A stretch of 64,000 bases of DNA from assembly GCF_031202305.1 (NCBI RefSeq), contig NZ_CP101731.1:2108001-2172000 (forward strand), in the 5' to 3' direction. This document shows positions 56,434-64,000 of the stretch, piece after piece. The position numbers and the translations under genes are program-made. Position 1 is the stretch's first letter, and each line of letters starts with the position of its first letter. This stretch comes from Pelagibacterium sp. 26DY04 (GTDB lineage: Bacteria; Pseudomonadota; Alphaproteobacteria; Rhizobiales; Devosiaceae). The notes below the pieces were generated by a model. That model was not told the DNA's origin. It saw nothing but the letters and a program-made list of their open reading frames with translations, and searched no databases.

Positions 56434-56589
56434 GCTGGAACTCCAACGGGTTGGAATGCACGATAGAAGGTATTGCGCGAAGGCGCGGATTCAAGTGACA
56501 AAGCCGTAAGGTTGATGGCGGAAACTTGGTGTTGAATGTGGTGTTGAGCACTGTGTGCAAAGAATCGTCACACGCCGCCGCTATAGCCG

Positions 56590-56625
56590 AAAGCCTGCAT
56601 TGCCGAGGGGGGCAATGCAGGCTTT
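56590..56625 (+). promoter_or_regulatory. 15-bp hairpin in decarboxylase leader
   Basis: AAAGCCTGCATTGCC (56590-56604), loop GAGGGG, GGCAATGCAGGCTTT (56611-56625), a perfect stem. It lies 97 nt before the decarboxylase start. Alphaproteobacterial ornithine decarboxylase genes are known to carry a leader RNA motif called speF; I cannot confirm it here. Confidence 0.6.
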
Positions 56626-56632
56626 AAAAATC

Positions 56633-56676
56633 GCAAGTCCGGACGCAAAACCGGTTTCCACTTTTGCTGGACTTGC
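56633..56676. repeat. nested hairpin, likely dispersed Rhizobiales repeat
   Basis: Outer arms GCAAGTCC (56633-56640) and GGACTTGC (56669-56676); inner arms GCAAAA (56645-56650) and TTTTGC (56662-56667). The inner sequence with CCGGTTTCCAC resembles a common intergenic repeat of Rhizobiales (recollection), so it may not be specific to this gene. Confidence 0.55.
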
Positions 56677-56721
56677 TTTATACAGCGCCGCTTTCAACCC
56701 CCGTAAAAGGTATCAAGGTCA

Positions 56722-57873
56722 ATGGACCACGCGCCGTCTCGCCGCTACGCGAACACTGCCGAACTGATTGCCACCGAGGAGCCGGATTTCCCCAGCTTCC
56801 TTTTTTCCGAAAGACTTCTGGTCAAGGCCATCGATACCTTCAAGCAGGGCTTCGACGGGCTTTTGACCTATGCGGTGAAGTCCAACCCCTCCCCGCATAT
56901 CCTCGAGATCATGCATCGGGAAGGGCTCAAGGCCTATGACGTGGCCTCCAACACCGAAATGGCGCTGATCGAGAAATACGCGCCCGGTGCGGGGATGCAC
57001 TACAACAACCCGATCAAATCCCGCCGCGAGATCCAGCGCGCCTATGAGGAGTTCGGGGTGCGCTCGTTCACCATCGACCACGTCGCCCAGCTCGACCAGC
57101 TTGCGGCGGTGATCCCGCCCAGCGAGGACGTGGAGGTGACGATTCGCTTCAAGGCGGGCAAGGCGCTCAAATCTTATGATTTCGGCACCAAGTTCGGCGT
57201 CATGGAAGAAGGTGCGATCTCGATGGCCACACTGGCCAAGGCCATGGGCTATTCGACCTCGCTGTGCTTCCATGTCGGCAGCCAGTGCGAGGAAGCCTAT
57301 GCGTACGAACGTCATATCGCGGCGGCTGGGCGCATCGCGCAGGCGTCGGGGATCGAGCTCAAGCGACTCAATATCGGCGGCGGCTTCCCCGCGCAGTACA
57401 TCACCAATTCGGCTCCGCCGCTCGATGTCTATTTCGAGACGATCCGCAACGCGGTGACCGATACTTTCGGCTCGAACAAGCCCGAATTGATCGCCGAACC
57501 CGGGCGCGGCCTGTCGACCGGCTGCACGTCTCTGCTGCTGCGGGTCAAGCACGTTCGCGGCGAGCAGTCGGTTTACGTCAATGACGGCGTCTATGGCTCG
57601 CTGATGGAAGCCATGATCCTCGAATTCATGCCGCCGATCCGCGTGTGGCGGGGCGACAAGGTGCTGACCGGCGAAAGCTGGGACTTCAAGATCTTCGGCC
57701 CCACCTGCGACAGCTACGACGTGATGCCCCAGACGTTCATCCTCCCGGCGGCCATTGCAGAGGACGATTACATCGAATTCGGCCTGATGGGCGCCTATAC
57801 CCAGGCTTCGCTCACCCCGTTCAACGGGTTCGACCGGCGCGACCTTTACTGGGTCGACGATATCCTGGTCTAG
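56722..57873 (+). CDS. ornithine/lysine decarboxylase (fold-III, PLP)
   Basis: A 383-residue PLP enzyme of the alanine-racemase fold that makes putrescine (or cadaverine). PLP-lysine is K53 in YAVKSNPSP; H184 (FHVGSQ) stacks on PLP; EPGRG (259-263) binds phosphate; C329-D330 in GPTCDSYD are the catalytic Cys and the substrate-contacting Asp of ornithine decarboxylase. Sequence cannot separate ornithine from lysine preference. Leader DNA is strongly structured. Confidence 0.92.
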   Translation: MDHAPSRRYANTAELIATEEPDFPSFLFSERLLVKAIDTFKQGFDGLLTYAVKSNPSPHILEIMHREGLKAYDVASNTEMALIEKYAPGAGMHYNNPIKSRREIQRAYEEFGVRSFTIDHVAQLDQLAAVIPPSEDVEVTIRFKAGKALKSYDFGTKFGVMEEGAISMATLAKAMGYSTSLCFHVGSQCEEAYAYERHIAAAGRIAQASGIELKRLNIGGGFPAQYITNSAPPLDVYFETIRNAVTDTFGSNKPELIAEPGRGLSTGCTSLLLRVKHVRGEQSVYVNDGVYGSLMEAMILEFMPPIRVWRGDKVLTGESWDFKIFGPTCDSYDVMPQTFILPAAIAEDDYIEFGLMGAYTQASLTPFNGFDRRDLYWVDDILV

Positions 57874-57895
57874 CCGATTGGCATGAACTAAACCG

Positions 57896-57928
57896 ACGCG
57901 CGGCTCGAAACCTCGGGCCGCGCGTTTT
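57896..57928 (+). terminator. intrinsic terminator after decarboxylase
   Basis: ACGCGCGGC (57896-57904), 12-nt loop, GCCGCGCGT (57917-57925) then TTT. Confidence 0.85.
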
Positions 57929-57966
57929 CGTTTGGAGACCATCTTGCAGATTGCACGTCGCCGCAC

Positions 57967-57988
57967 GATGTTCTAATGTACCAACATC
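57967..57988. promoter_or_regulatory. possible TA operator
   Basis: GATGTT (57967-57972) and AACATC (57983-57988), with nested ATGT-ACCA-ACAT (57976-57987), 20 bp before the antitoxin start. Antitoxins of this type usually repress their own promoter. Confidence 0.45.
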
Positions 57989-58007
57989 AGAGCAACGGAG
58001 CACGCCG

Positions 58008-58262
58008 GTGACCATCACGACGCTTTCCAGCCGGGAATTCCAGCAGAATGCCAATCGCGCCCAAAAGGCAAGCCGCGAGGGGCCGGTGTTCATCACCAAT
58101 CGCGGCCAGCCGACGCAAGTGCTGCTCAGCTATGAAGATTACCAGCGGATAACCGGCCAGCGGCGGACGCTTGTCGAAGCGCTTGCCATGCCCGGCCTCT
58201 CCGACATCGAGGTGGATTTCGAGGGGCCGCATGAGGCACCCCGCCCGGCTGACCTGAGCTGA
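58008..58262 (+). CDS. Phd/YefM-family antitoxin
   Basis: An 84-residue antitoxin. It begins at GTG 58008 with TITTLSSREFQQNANRAQKA, includes GPVFITNRGQPTQVLLSYEDYQRI and ends in an acidic toxin-binding tail (SDIEVDFEGPHE). CGGAG lies eight nt upstream. The last base of the TGA is the first of the VapC ATG. An upstream frame extension lies inside the terminator and is not used. Confidence 0.93.
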   Translation: MTITTLSSREFQQNANRAQKASREGPVFITNRGQPTQVLLSYEDYQRITGQRRTLVEALAMPGLSDIEVDFEGPHEAPRPADLS

Positions 58263-58693
58263 TGTATCTGCTCGACACCAATGTGCTCTCCGAACTGCGC
58301 AAGCTTGGCGACGGCAAAGCCGACGGCAACGTGATGGCCTGGTTCGCCAAGCGGGATGCGGGCTTGTTTTATGTTTCGGTCGTCTGCGTCATGGAAATCG
58401 AGCTGGGCATCCTCCTTCTCGAACGGCGCGACCCCGCGCAGGGCAAGCGTCTGCGCCAGTGGATGGACAACTACGTATTGCCTGAATTCGCCGAGCGGAC
58501 ACTGCCGGTAGATACGGCCGTCGCATTGCGTTGCGCCGGCCTGCACGTTCCCGATCCCCGTTCCAATCGCGACGCGTTCATCGCGGCAAGCGCGCTGGTC
58601 CACGGCATGAGCGTAGTGACCCGAAACGTTCGGGACTTCGAGGCAACCGGGGTCCGTGTCGTCAATCCCTGGCTGCCGGAAAACGCGGAATGA
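58262..58693 (+). CDS. vapC: VapC-type PIN-domain toxin
   Basis: A 143-residue ribonuclease toxin. The acidic PIN residues are in LLDTNVLSEL (D5), CVMEIELGIL (E), SNRDAFIAA (D) and NVRDFEATG (D). It shares one base with the antitoxin gene and ends at a bidirectional terminator. Pairing of a Phd/YefM-type antitoxin with a VapC toxin is a known hybrid arrangement. Confidence 0.94.
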   Translation: MYLLDTNVLSELRKLGDGKADGNVMAWFAKRDAGLFYVSVVCVMEIELGILLLERRDPAQGKRLRQWMDNYVLPEFAERTLPVDTAVALRCAGLHVPDPRSNRDAFIAASALVHGMSVVTRNVRDFEATGVRVVNPWLPENAE

Positions 58694-58694
58694 A

Positions 58695-58721
58695 AAAAGG
58701 CCCGGCAGTGCCGGGCCTTTT
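58695..58721. terminator. bidirectional terminator, vapC / rplQ
   Basis: GGCCCGGC (58699-58706), loop AGT, GCCGGGCC (58710-58717) flanked by A's on the left and TTTT on the right. Confidence 0.9.
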
Positions 58722-58744
58722 GTATCCTGAAACGGAAGTGCGGA

Positions 58745-59173
58745 TTACGCTGCTTCGTTTTCCTCGTCGCGGGTGAAGTCCGCGGTGGGGCCGGAATCCT
58801 GGCCCTTGGCATCGACATCGCGATCCACGAATTCGATGACGCCGACCGGGGCGTTGTCGCCGTGGCGGAAGCCGGCCTTCAGCACGCGGGTGTAACCACC
58901 GTTGCGATCCTGGTAGCGCGGGCCGAGAACGTCGAACAGCTTCTTGACCATGGCTTCATCGCCGATCTGGGCGATGGCCTGGCGGCGGGCGTGCAGATCA
59001 CCGCGCTTGCCGAGCGTGATGAGCTTTTCGACGATCGGACGCAGTTCCTTGGCCTTGGGCAAGGTGGTCACGATCTGCTCGTGCTTGATGAGGGCCGCGG
59101 ACATGTTCTTGAACATCGCCTTGCGATGCGAAGAGGTCCGGTTCAGTTTGCGGCCGGCTTTACCGTGGCGCAT
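58745..59173 (-). CDS. rplQ: 50S ribosomal protein L17
   Basis: A 142-residue L17. [20 protein letters not shown] and [21 protein letters not shown], then [19 protein letters not shown]. The family core is ~120; the last 20 residues are an acidic tail ([10 protein letters not shown]). Last gene of the alpha operon. Confidence 0.98.
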   Translation of the reverse strand: MRHGKAGRKLNRTSSHRKAMFKNMSAALIKHEQIVTTLPKAKELRPIVEKLITLGKRGDLHARRQAIAQIGDEAMVKKLFDVLGPRYQDRNGGYTRVLKAGFRHGDNAPVGVIEFVDRDVDAKGQDSGPTADFTRDEENEAA

Positions 59174-59210
59174 GGTACTCTCCTAAAGTTCTTCTGGTCG
59201 CAGCGGAAGA

Positions 59211-60227
59211 TCAGTAGTGATCTTCGTAACGCTTAGCGAGGTCTTCGATGTTTTCAGGCGGCCAGTTGTTGACGTCCATTCCAAGATGGAGCCCCATCTG
59301 GGCCAGCACTTCCTTGATCTCGTTGAGCGACTTGCGCCCGAAGTTCGGCGTGCGAAGCATCTCCGCTTCCGTCTTCTGGATGAGATCGCCGATATAGACG
59401 ATATTGTCGTTCTTGAGGCAGTTCGCCGACCGAACCGACAGCTCGAGCTCGTCCACCTTCTTGAGCAGTGCCGGATTGAAGGCGAGCTCGGGAGCCGAAT
59501 CCTCGGCCTTTTCCTTGGTGGGCTCTTCGAAGTTCACGAACACCGAGAGCTGGTCCTGAACGATGCGGGCGGCAAAGGCCAGCGCATCTTCCGGGCTGAT
59601 CGCACCATTGGTCTCGATCTGCATGGTCAGCTTGTCGAAGTCGAGGTTCTGGCCCTCACGGGTCTTTTCGACCTTGTAGCTGACACGCTTGACCGGCGAG
59701 AACAGCGCATCGACGGCGATATAGCCGATCGGGGCGTCCTCGGGCTTGTTGCGGTCGGCCGGGACATAGCCCTTGCCGGTATTGACCGTGAACTCGATGT
59801 TGATTTCGGCACCATCGTCGAGGTGGCAGATCACGAGTTCGGGGTTGAGCACCTCGATATCGCCGGTGGTCTTGATGTCGCCAGCGGTGACGGCACCCGG
59901 ACCCTGCTTGGACAGCGTGAGGCGCTTGGGCCCCTCGTCTTCCATCTTGACGGCGATTTCCTTGATGTTGAGGACGAGATCGGTCACGTCCTCGCGCACG
60001 CCGGGAATCGACGAGAATTCATGCAAAACGCCATCGATCTGGATGGCGGTGATTGCAGCGCCCTGCAGCGACGAGAGCAGAACCCGGCGCAGCGTGTTGC
60101 CCAGGGTCAAGCCATAACCGCGTTCGAGCGGCTCGGCGACCACGGAGGCGACGCGCGCGGAATCGCTGCCCGGAACGACGTCGAGCTTGGTCGGCTTAAT
60201 CAGTTCCTGCCAGTTTTTCTGGATCAT
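59211..60227 (-). CDS. rpoA: RNA polymerase alpha subunit
   Basis: A 338-residue subunit. N-terminal assembly domain: [40 protein letters not shown]-terminal UP-element/activator-binding domain: [20 protein letters not shown]. Start ATG 60227; 18 codons of extra open frame upstream overlap a gap and are not RpoA. Confidence 0.98.
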   Translation of the reverse strand: MIQKNWQELIKPTKLDVVPGSDSARVASVVAEPLERGYGLTLGNTLRRVLLSSLQGAAITAIQIDGVLHEFSSIPGVREDVTDLVLNIKEIAVKMEDEGPKRLTLSKQGPGAVTAGDIKTTGDIEVLNPELVICHLDDGAEINIEFTVNTGKGYVPADRNKPEDAPIGYIAVDALFSPVKRVSYKVEKTREGQNLDFDKLTMQIETNGAISPEDALAFAARIVQDQLSVFVNFEEPTKEKAEDSAPELAFNPALLKKVDELELSVRSANCLKNDNIVYIGDLIQKTEAEMLRTPNFGRKSLNEIKEVLAQMGLHLGMDVNNWPPENIEDLAKRYEDHY

Positions 60228-60326
60228 CACGTCCAACTTCCTTCTTAAAATCGCGGCCCTGCCCCGGCCGCCATGCCGCAAACCGTAAACGAACCCCGGC
60301 TGGCCCTGCCGAGGTTCGTTTCACTT

Positions 60327-60719
60327 TTAGACGCGACGGCGCTTGCGCGGCCGGCACCCATTGTGAGGAATGGATGTAACGTCCCGGATGGAAGTGACGG
60401 TAAAACCGGCGGCCTGCAGGGCACGCAGAGCGGACTCACGACCCGAACCCGGACCGCGAACCTCGACCTCAAGAGTCTTCATGCCGTGTTCCTGCGCCTT
60501 CTTGGCAGCGTCTTCGGCAGCCATCTGAGCTGCATACGGGGTCGACTTACGCGAGCCCTTGAAACCCATCATGCCGGCGGAGGACCAGGAGATCGCGTTG
60601 CCCTGAACGTCGGTGATGGTGACCATCGTGTTGTTGAACGAGGCGTTCACATGCGCAACGCCGGCACTGATGTTCTTGCGCTCGCGGCGGCGAACGCGCG
60701 TGGTATCTGCTTTAGCCAT
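60327..60719 (-). CDS. rpsK: 30S ribosomal protein S11
   Basis: A 130-residue S11. [49 protein letters not shown], and the end [12 protein letters not shown]. Confidence 0.98.
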   Translation of the reverse strand: MAKADTTRVRRRERKNISAGVAHVNASFNNTMVTITDVQGNAISWSSAGMMGFKGSRKSTPYAAQMAAEDAAKKAQEHGMKTLEVEVRGPGSGRESALRALQAAGFTVTSIRDVTSIPHNGCRPRKRRRV

Positions 60720-60840
60720 TTACTTCCTCTAATCGATCTCGAGCGCCGCCGTGCTTCCAGCGGCTACACCTCGAAAGCCTGGAACGGAACGCAAAAGGCG
60801 GGACGAAACGCCCTGCCCTTCGACGCCGCACCCGGCCTTC

Positions 60841-61209
60841 TTATTTCTTCTTGCCCGCGATGGGCTTTGCCGGACCCTTGCGGGTGCGGGCATTGGTATG
60901 GGTACGCTGACCGCGCACCGGCAGACCACGACGGTGACGCAGGCCGCGATAGTTGCCCAGGTCCATCAAACGCTTGATGTTCATGGCAACGTTACGGCGA
61001 AGGTCACCCTCGACCTGATAGTCACGGTCGATGGTTTCGCGGATCTGGATAACTTCCGCGTCGGTCAACTCATTCACGCGGCGCTCGGCCGGAATGCTGA
61101 CTTTCTCGCAGATTTCAGAGGCCATCTTCGGCCCAATCCCGTGAATATACTGCAACGCGATAACCACGCGCTTGTTCGTCGGGATATTGACGCCAGCAAT
61201 ACGAGCCAC
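60841..61209 (-). CDS. rpsM: 30S ribosomal protein S13
   Basis: A 122-residue S13 that contacts the tRNAs between the subunits. [41 protein letters not shown], and a basic KPIAGKKK tail. Confidence 0.98.
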   Translation of the reverse strand: MARIAGVNIPTNKRVVIALQYIHGIGPKMASEICEKVSIPAERRVNELTDAEVIQIRETIDRDYQVEGDLRRNVAMNIKRLMDLGNYRGLRHRRGLPVRGQRTHTNARTRKGPAKPIAGKKK

Positions 61210-61390
61210 GCCGGATCTCCTAAAATTGGTGTGTGAGGGCTTGACGCCCTACGTCGTTCAACAACAAGGGACCGGCATCCGACCCCCTTCTCTTTGCGGA
61301 AGGAACCGAATCCAGCCCTCGAAATTTCTGAGACTGGGCGCGGTTCTAAGGACTCGCGGCGCATAAGTCAACAGCACCGCGCGACCACAT

Positions 61391-61963
61391 TTAAGATTTG
61401 TCAATAGCTGCCTTGATTGCAGCAGTGACCTCTTCGATCGCGGCCATGCCGTCGACCGATTTGAGCAGACCACGCTCGCCATAGAAATTGACGAGCGGTG
61501 CGGTCTGCTGGGTGTAGACATCGAGGCGCTTTCGCAGCACGTCCTCGTTGTCGTCGGCGCGAGCCCCACCCGATTCCTTGGCGCGGTTGATGATGCGCTC
61601 GACCAGGACGTCGGGATCGGCCTTGATCTCGATGACCGCATCAAGATGCAGGCCCTTGCGGTCCAGCATATGGGTCAGCGCCTCGGCCTGCGCAATGGTG
61701 CGCGGGAAACCGTCGAGAATAAAACCCTTGGCACAATCGGGCTGGTCCATCCGCTCGGAAATGATGCCCGAGACGATATCATCGGAAACCAGATCGCCGC
61801 GATCGACGATTGCCTTTGCTTCCAGACCCAGCGGGGTCTTGGCCGCGATCGCGGCACGCAGCATGTCACCGGTGGAAAGCTGCGGAATGTCGTAGGCCTT
61901 GACCAGGATCTGGGCCTGGGTGCCCTTCCCTGCGCCCGGAGGCCCCAAAAGTACCAGTCTCAT
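61391..61963 (-). CDS. adk: adenylate kinase
   Basis: Converts AMP and ATP to two ADP. A 190-residue short-lid form, typical of alphaproteobacteria: [44 protein letters not shown], and a short lid instead of the 30-residue zinc/lid insert in the 214-residue E. coli type. The start overlaps the stop of secY by 4 nt. Confidence 0.97.
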   Translation of the reverse strand: MRLVLLGPPGAGKGTQAQILVKAYDIPQLSTGDMLRAAIAAKTPLGLEAKAIVDRGDLVSDDIVSGIISERMDQPDCAKGFILDGFPRTIAQAEALTHMLDRKGLHLDAVIEIKADPDVLVERIINRAKESGGARADDNEDVLRKRLDVYTQQTAPLVNFYGERGLLKSVDGMAAIEEVTAAIKAAIDKS

Positions 61964-63294
61964 CTTTTCCGTCCCCCTAGACGCGATTTCTTGACCATGC
62001 CCTCATATTGCTGCGCGATCAGATGGCTCTGGATCTGGCTCACCGTATCGAGCGTCACCGTCACCATGATGAGCAGCGAGGTGCCGCCCAGGAAAGCCGA
62101 GATGTTGAGCTGGCTCAGGAATATCTCGGGAATAAGGGCCACGACGGTGAGATAGATGGCGCCGACGACCGTAATACGCGTCAAAACGTAGTCGATGTGC
62201 TGCGCGGTGCGCTCGCCCGGACGGATGCCCGGAATGAAGCCGCCCGAACGCTTCAGATTGTCCGCCGTCTCGGTCGGGTTGAACACGATCGAGGTATAGA
62301 AGAACGCAAAGAAGATGATCATCGCTGCGAACAGGATGAGATAGAGCGGCTGCCCACGGCCGAGCAGCGCGGAAATATACTGGAGCCATTGCGGTGCATC
62401 GCCCTGTGCCGAGAAGGTCGCGATGGTCGCGGGCAACAGCAGCAGCGAAGAGGCAAAGATCACCGGAATGACGCCGGAGGTGTTGAGCTTCAGTGGCAGG
62501 TGCGAGGTATCGCCCTGATACATCTTGTTGCCGACCTGGCGCTTCGGATACTGGATCAGAAGCCGGCGCTGGGCGCGCTCGAAGAAGACGATGAGCGCAA
62601 TGACGGCGATGGCGCCCACCAGGATGCCGACGACGGCAAGCGTGGGCAGCGCGCCTGTACGGCTCAATTCGAGCGTCTGAGCGATAACGCCGGGAAGCGT
62701 AGCGACGATACCGGCAAAGATGATCAGCGAAATGCCGTTGCCGATGCCGCGCGCGGTGATCTGCTCGCCCAGCCACATCAGGAACATGGTGCCGCCCACA
62801 AGCGTGATGACGGTCGAAATGCGGAAGAACCAGCCCGGATCGGACACCACGCCCTCGCTGGCCTCCAGCCCGACGGCGATGCCGTAGGCCTGCACGGCGC
62901 AGAACACGACGGTGAGATACCGCGTGTACTGGTTCATCTTGCGCCGGCCGCTCTCCCCTTCCTTCTTGAGCGCCTCAAGGCGCGGGGAAGCCGTCGACAT
63001 CACCTGAATGACGATCGACGCGGTGATGTAGGGAATGAGGTTCAGCGCGAAGATCGCCAGGCGCTCCACGGCGCCGCCGGCGAACATGTTGAACAGCCCG
63101 AAGATGCCGCCCTGTGCCTGCTGGAAGGTCGCGGCGAAGGCATCGGGATCGATGCCCGGAATCGGAATGTAGGTGCCAAGTCGATAAACGAGCAGTGCGC
63201 CAAGAGTGAAGAAAATCCGCTTCTGGAGATCCTTGGCCTTGGAAAAGGTCGAGAAGCTCAAATTGCGGGCCAGTTGCTCGGCTGCAGACGCCAT
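61960..63294 (-). CDS. secY: preprotein translocase subunit SecY
   Basis: A 444-residue, ten-segment channel. [24 protein letters not shown], the [22 protein letters not shown] plug region, [14 protein letters not shown] and [19 protein letters not shown] are typical. ATG 63294; the further 15 codons are in a poor context. Confidence 0.98.
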   Translation of the reverse strand: MASAAEQLARNLSFSTFSKAKDLQKRIFFTLGALLVYRLGTYIPIPGIDPDAFAATFQQAQGGIFGLFNMFAGGAVERLAIFALNLIPYITASIVIQVMSTASPRLEALKKEGESGRRKMNQYTRYLTVVFCAVQAYGIAVGLEASEGVVSDPGWFFRISTVITLVGGTMFLMWLGEQITARGIGNGISLIIFAGIVATLPGVIAQTLELSRTGALPTLAVVGILVGAIAVIALIVFFERAQRRLLIQYPKRQVGNKMYQGDTSHLPLKLNTSGVIPVIFASSLLLLPATIATFSAQGDAPQWLQYISALLGRGQPLYLILFAAMIIFFAFFYTSIVFNPTETADNLKRSGGFIPGIRPGERTAQHIDYVLTRITVVGAIYLTVVALIPEIFLSQLNISAFLGGTSLLIMVTVTLDTVSQIQSHLIAQQYEGMVKKSRLGGRKR

Positions 63295-63406
63295 GACGGC
63301 TCCCTCTGAGAAACGCTTATAGAGCAAAGGAACGGGCACAAGGGCCCGGGGACGTTCACAGCTACGCCTCGGACGCCACCATGAAGTAATGCTCTGATAT
63401 AGTCAG

Positions 63407-63456
63407 AGCGCGCCCTCATGCAATCCCCGGAATCGGGAAGACTGCGAGGGCGCGCT
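63407..63456. other. hairpin between rplO and secY
   Basis: AGCGCGCCCTC (63407-63417) pairs with GAGGGCGCGCT (63446-63456) around a 28-nt loop; GCTCTGA/TCAGAGC (63391-63397/63403-63409) makes a second one beside it. The 178-bp gap is long for the spc operon. It may limit readthrough between rplO and secY or be an RNase target. Confidence 0.5.
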
Positions 63457-63472
63457 CCAAAGTCGCGGAAAA

Positions 63473-63952
63473 TTATTCGGCGTCGGCAGGCTTGCCGATC
63501 ACCTCGACCTTGCCACCGGCCGCTTCGATGGCGGCAACGGCACCAGCCGAGGCGTGGTTGACCTTGAAGGTAACCTTCTGGGCCTTGAACTCGCCGCCAT
63601 TGATCAGGCGAACACCGTCACGGACGCGGCGAATGACGCCGGCCTTGACGAGCGCTTCGGCATCCACGACGCCCTTGGCATCGAGCTTGCCGCTATCGAT
63701 ATAGGCCTGGATGCGGTCGAGGCGCACCGCGTTCCACTTCTTGGCGAACGCGTTGTTGAAGCCGCGCTTGGGCATCCGCATGTGGAGCGGCATCTGCCCG
63801 CCTTCGAAGCCGTTGATGGCAACGCCGGAACGGGACTTCTGGCCCTTGACGCCACGGCCGCCGGTCTTGCCCAGGCCCGAACCAATACCGCGGCCCACAC
63901 GGACCTTGGCTTTGGTGGCGCCGGCATTGTCAGCGATCTGATTGAGTTTCAT
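63473..63952 (-). CDS. rplO: 50S ribosomal protein L15
   Basis: A 159-residue L15. [52 protein letters not shown]. Confidence 0.98.
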   Translation of the reverse strand: MKLNQIADNAGATKAKVRVGRGIGSGLGKTGGRGVKGQKSRSGVAINGFEGGQMPLHMRMPKRGFNNAFAKKWNAVRLDRIQAYIDSGKLDAKGVVDAEALVKAGVIRRVRDGVRLINGGEFKAQKVTFKVNHASAGAVAAIEAAGGKVEVIGKPADAE

Positions 63953-63967
63953 TGTTCCAAAATCCTC

Positions 63968-64000
63968 TTACTGCTCGCCCACTACGCGGACGAGGTGAGC
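63968..64000 (-). CDS. rpmD: 50S ribosomal protein L30 (C-terminal end only)
   Basis: The last ten codons AHLVRVVGEQ before TAA at 63968. Position directly upstream of rplO and the L-V-x-V-V ending match L30. Most of the gene is beyond 64000. Confidence 0.75.
   Translation of the reverse strand, partial: AHLVRVVGEQ

Noticed and set aside
1-64000. Prophage, insertion sequence, CRISPR array, restriction or defence island, secretion or biosynthetic cluster
   Set aside because: None of the genes belongs to these classes, except the single Phd/VapC pair and a YjhX-like gene; no regularly spaced repeats were seen.

Overview
The window reads as chromosomal backbone of an alphaproteobacterium of the order Hyphomicrobiales (Rhizobiales). 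The evidence is GC-rich coding sequence together with HdaA, PleD, DivK and MipZ cell-cycle genes, a pyrB-pyrC-plsY-dprA-topA-rnr run, a split gatB / gatC-gatA pair, ATP12, ClpS-ClpA and the alpha/spc ribosomal operon. The flavour is Devosia/Pelagibacterium-like, but that genus-level guess is inference from gene style only. No rRNA, prophage, insertion sequence or CRISPR array is visible. One tRNA (Leu, GAG) is present.

Layout. 1-3.5 kb (minus): AI-2E-type permease, hdaA and the 5' part of polyphosphate kinase, divergent from purM-purN (3.6-5.3 kb, plus). 5.4-10 kb: a DMT exporter, then minus-strand genes for a proline-rich small protein, a VOC protein, a YqhA membrane protein, gatB, an acetyltransferase and a chorismate mutase. 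10.2-11.5 kb: a YjhX-type toxin gene followed by about 1 kb of repeat-rich noncoding DNA bracketed by a 25-bp inverted repeat. 11.5-15.5 kb (minus): two small or repeat proteins and gatC-GNAT-gatA. 15.6-26.5 kb (plus): ruvX, a DUF1772 protein, pyrB, a dihydroorotase-like gene lacking its metal ligands, plsY, dprA, topA, rnr, DUF983 and rpmG with a clear terminator. 26.8-28.6 kb (minus): divK-pleD. 28.7-33.3 kb (plus): DUF3572, dinB, a RidA-like gene, a glycerophosphodiesterase, a COG3146 protein and a HIT protein. 33.4-36.8 kb (minus): pseudoazurin, clpA and clpS. 37.1-39.9 kb (plus): a D-Ala-D-Ala carboxypeptidase with a SPOR domain, a small protein and an SDR oxidoreductase. 39.9-43.6 kb (minus): mipZ, a PRC-barrel gene, DUF1489 and mgtE. 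43.8-46.4 kb: a 3-methyladenine glycosylase, an L,D-transpeptidase, a second DUF983 gene, tRNA-Leu and a stand-alone FliN-like domain. 46.5-51 kb (plus): lipB, DUF4282, rimO, folP, folB and folK. 51-56.4 kb (minus): RluC-type synthase, HAD phosphatase, ATP12, rarA and an HtrA/Deg protease. 56.7-58.7 kb (plus): a fold-III ornithine/lysine decarboxylase with a strongly structured leader, then a Phd/VapC toxin-antitoxin pair. 58.7-64 kb (minus): rpmD(end), rplO, secY, adk, rpsM, rpsK, rpoA and rplQ.

Most genes are tightly packed and translationally coupled (ATGA, GTGA and TGATG overlaps). I found no convincing undescribed multi-gene system. The points most worth a second look are noncoding or regulatory: the decarboxylase leader, the 23-bp palindrome in front of pseudoazurin, the dispersed palindromic repeats (two of them flank rarA), the 76-bp inverted repeat at the end of an acetyltransferase gene, and the probably non-catalytic dihydroorotase-like protein next to pyrB.
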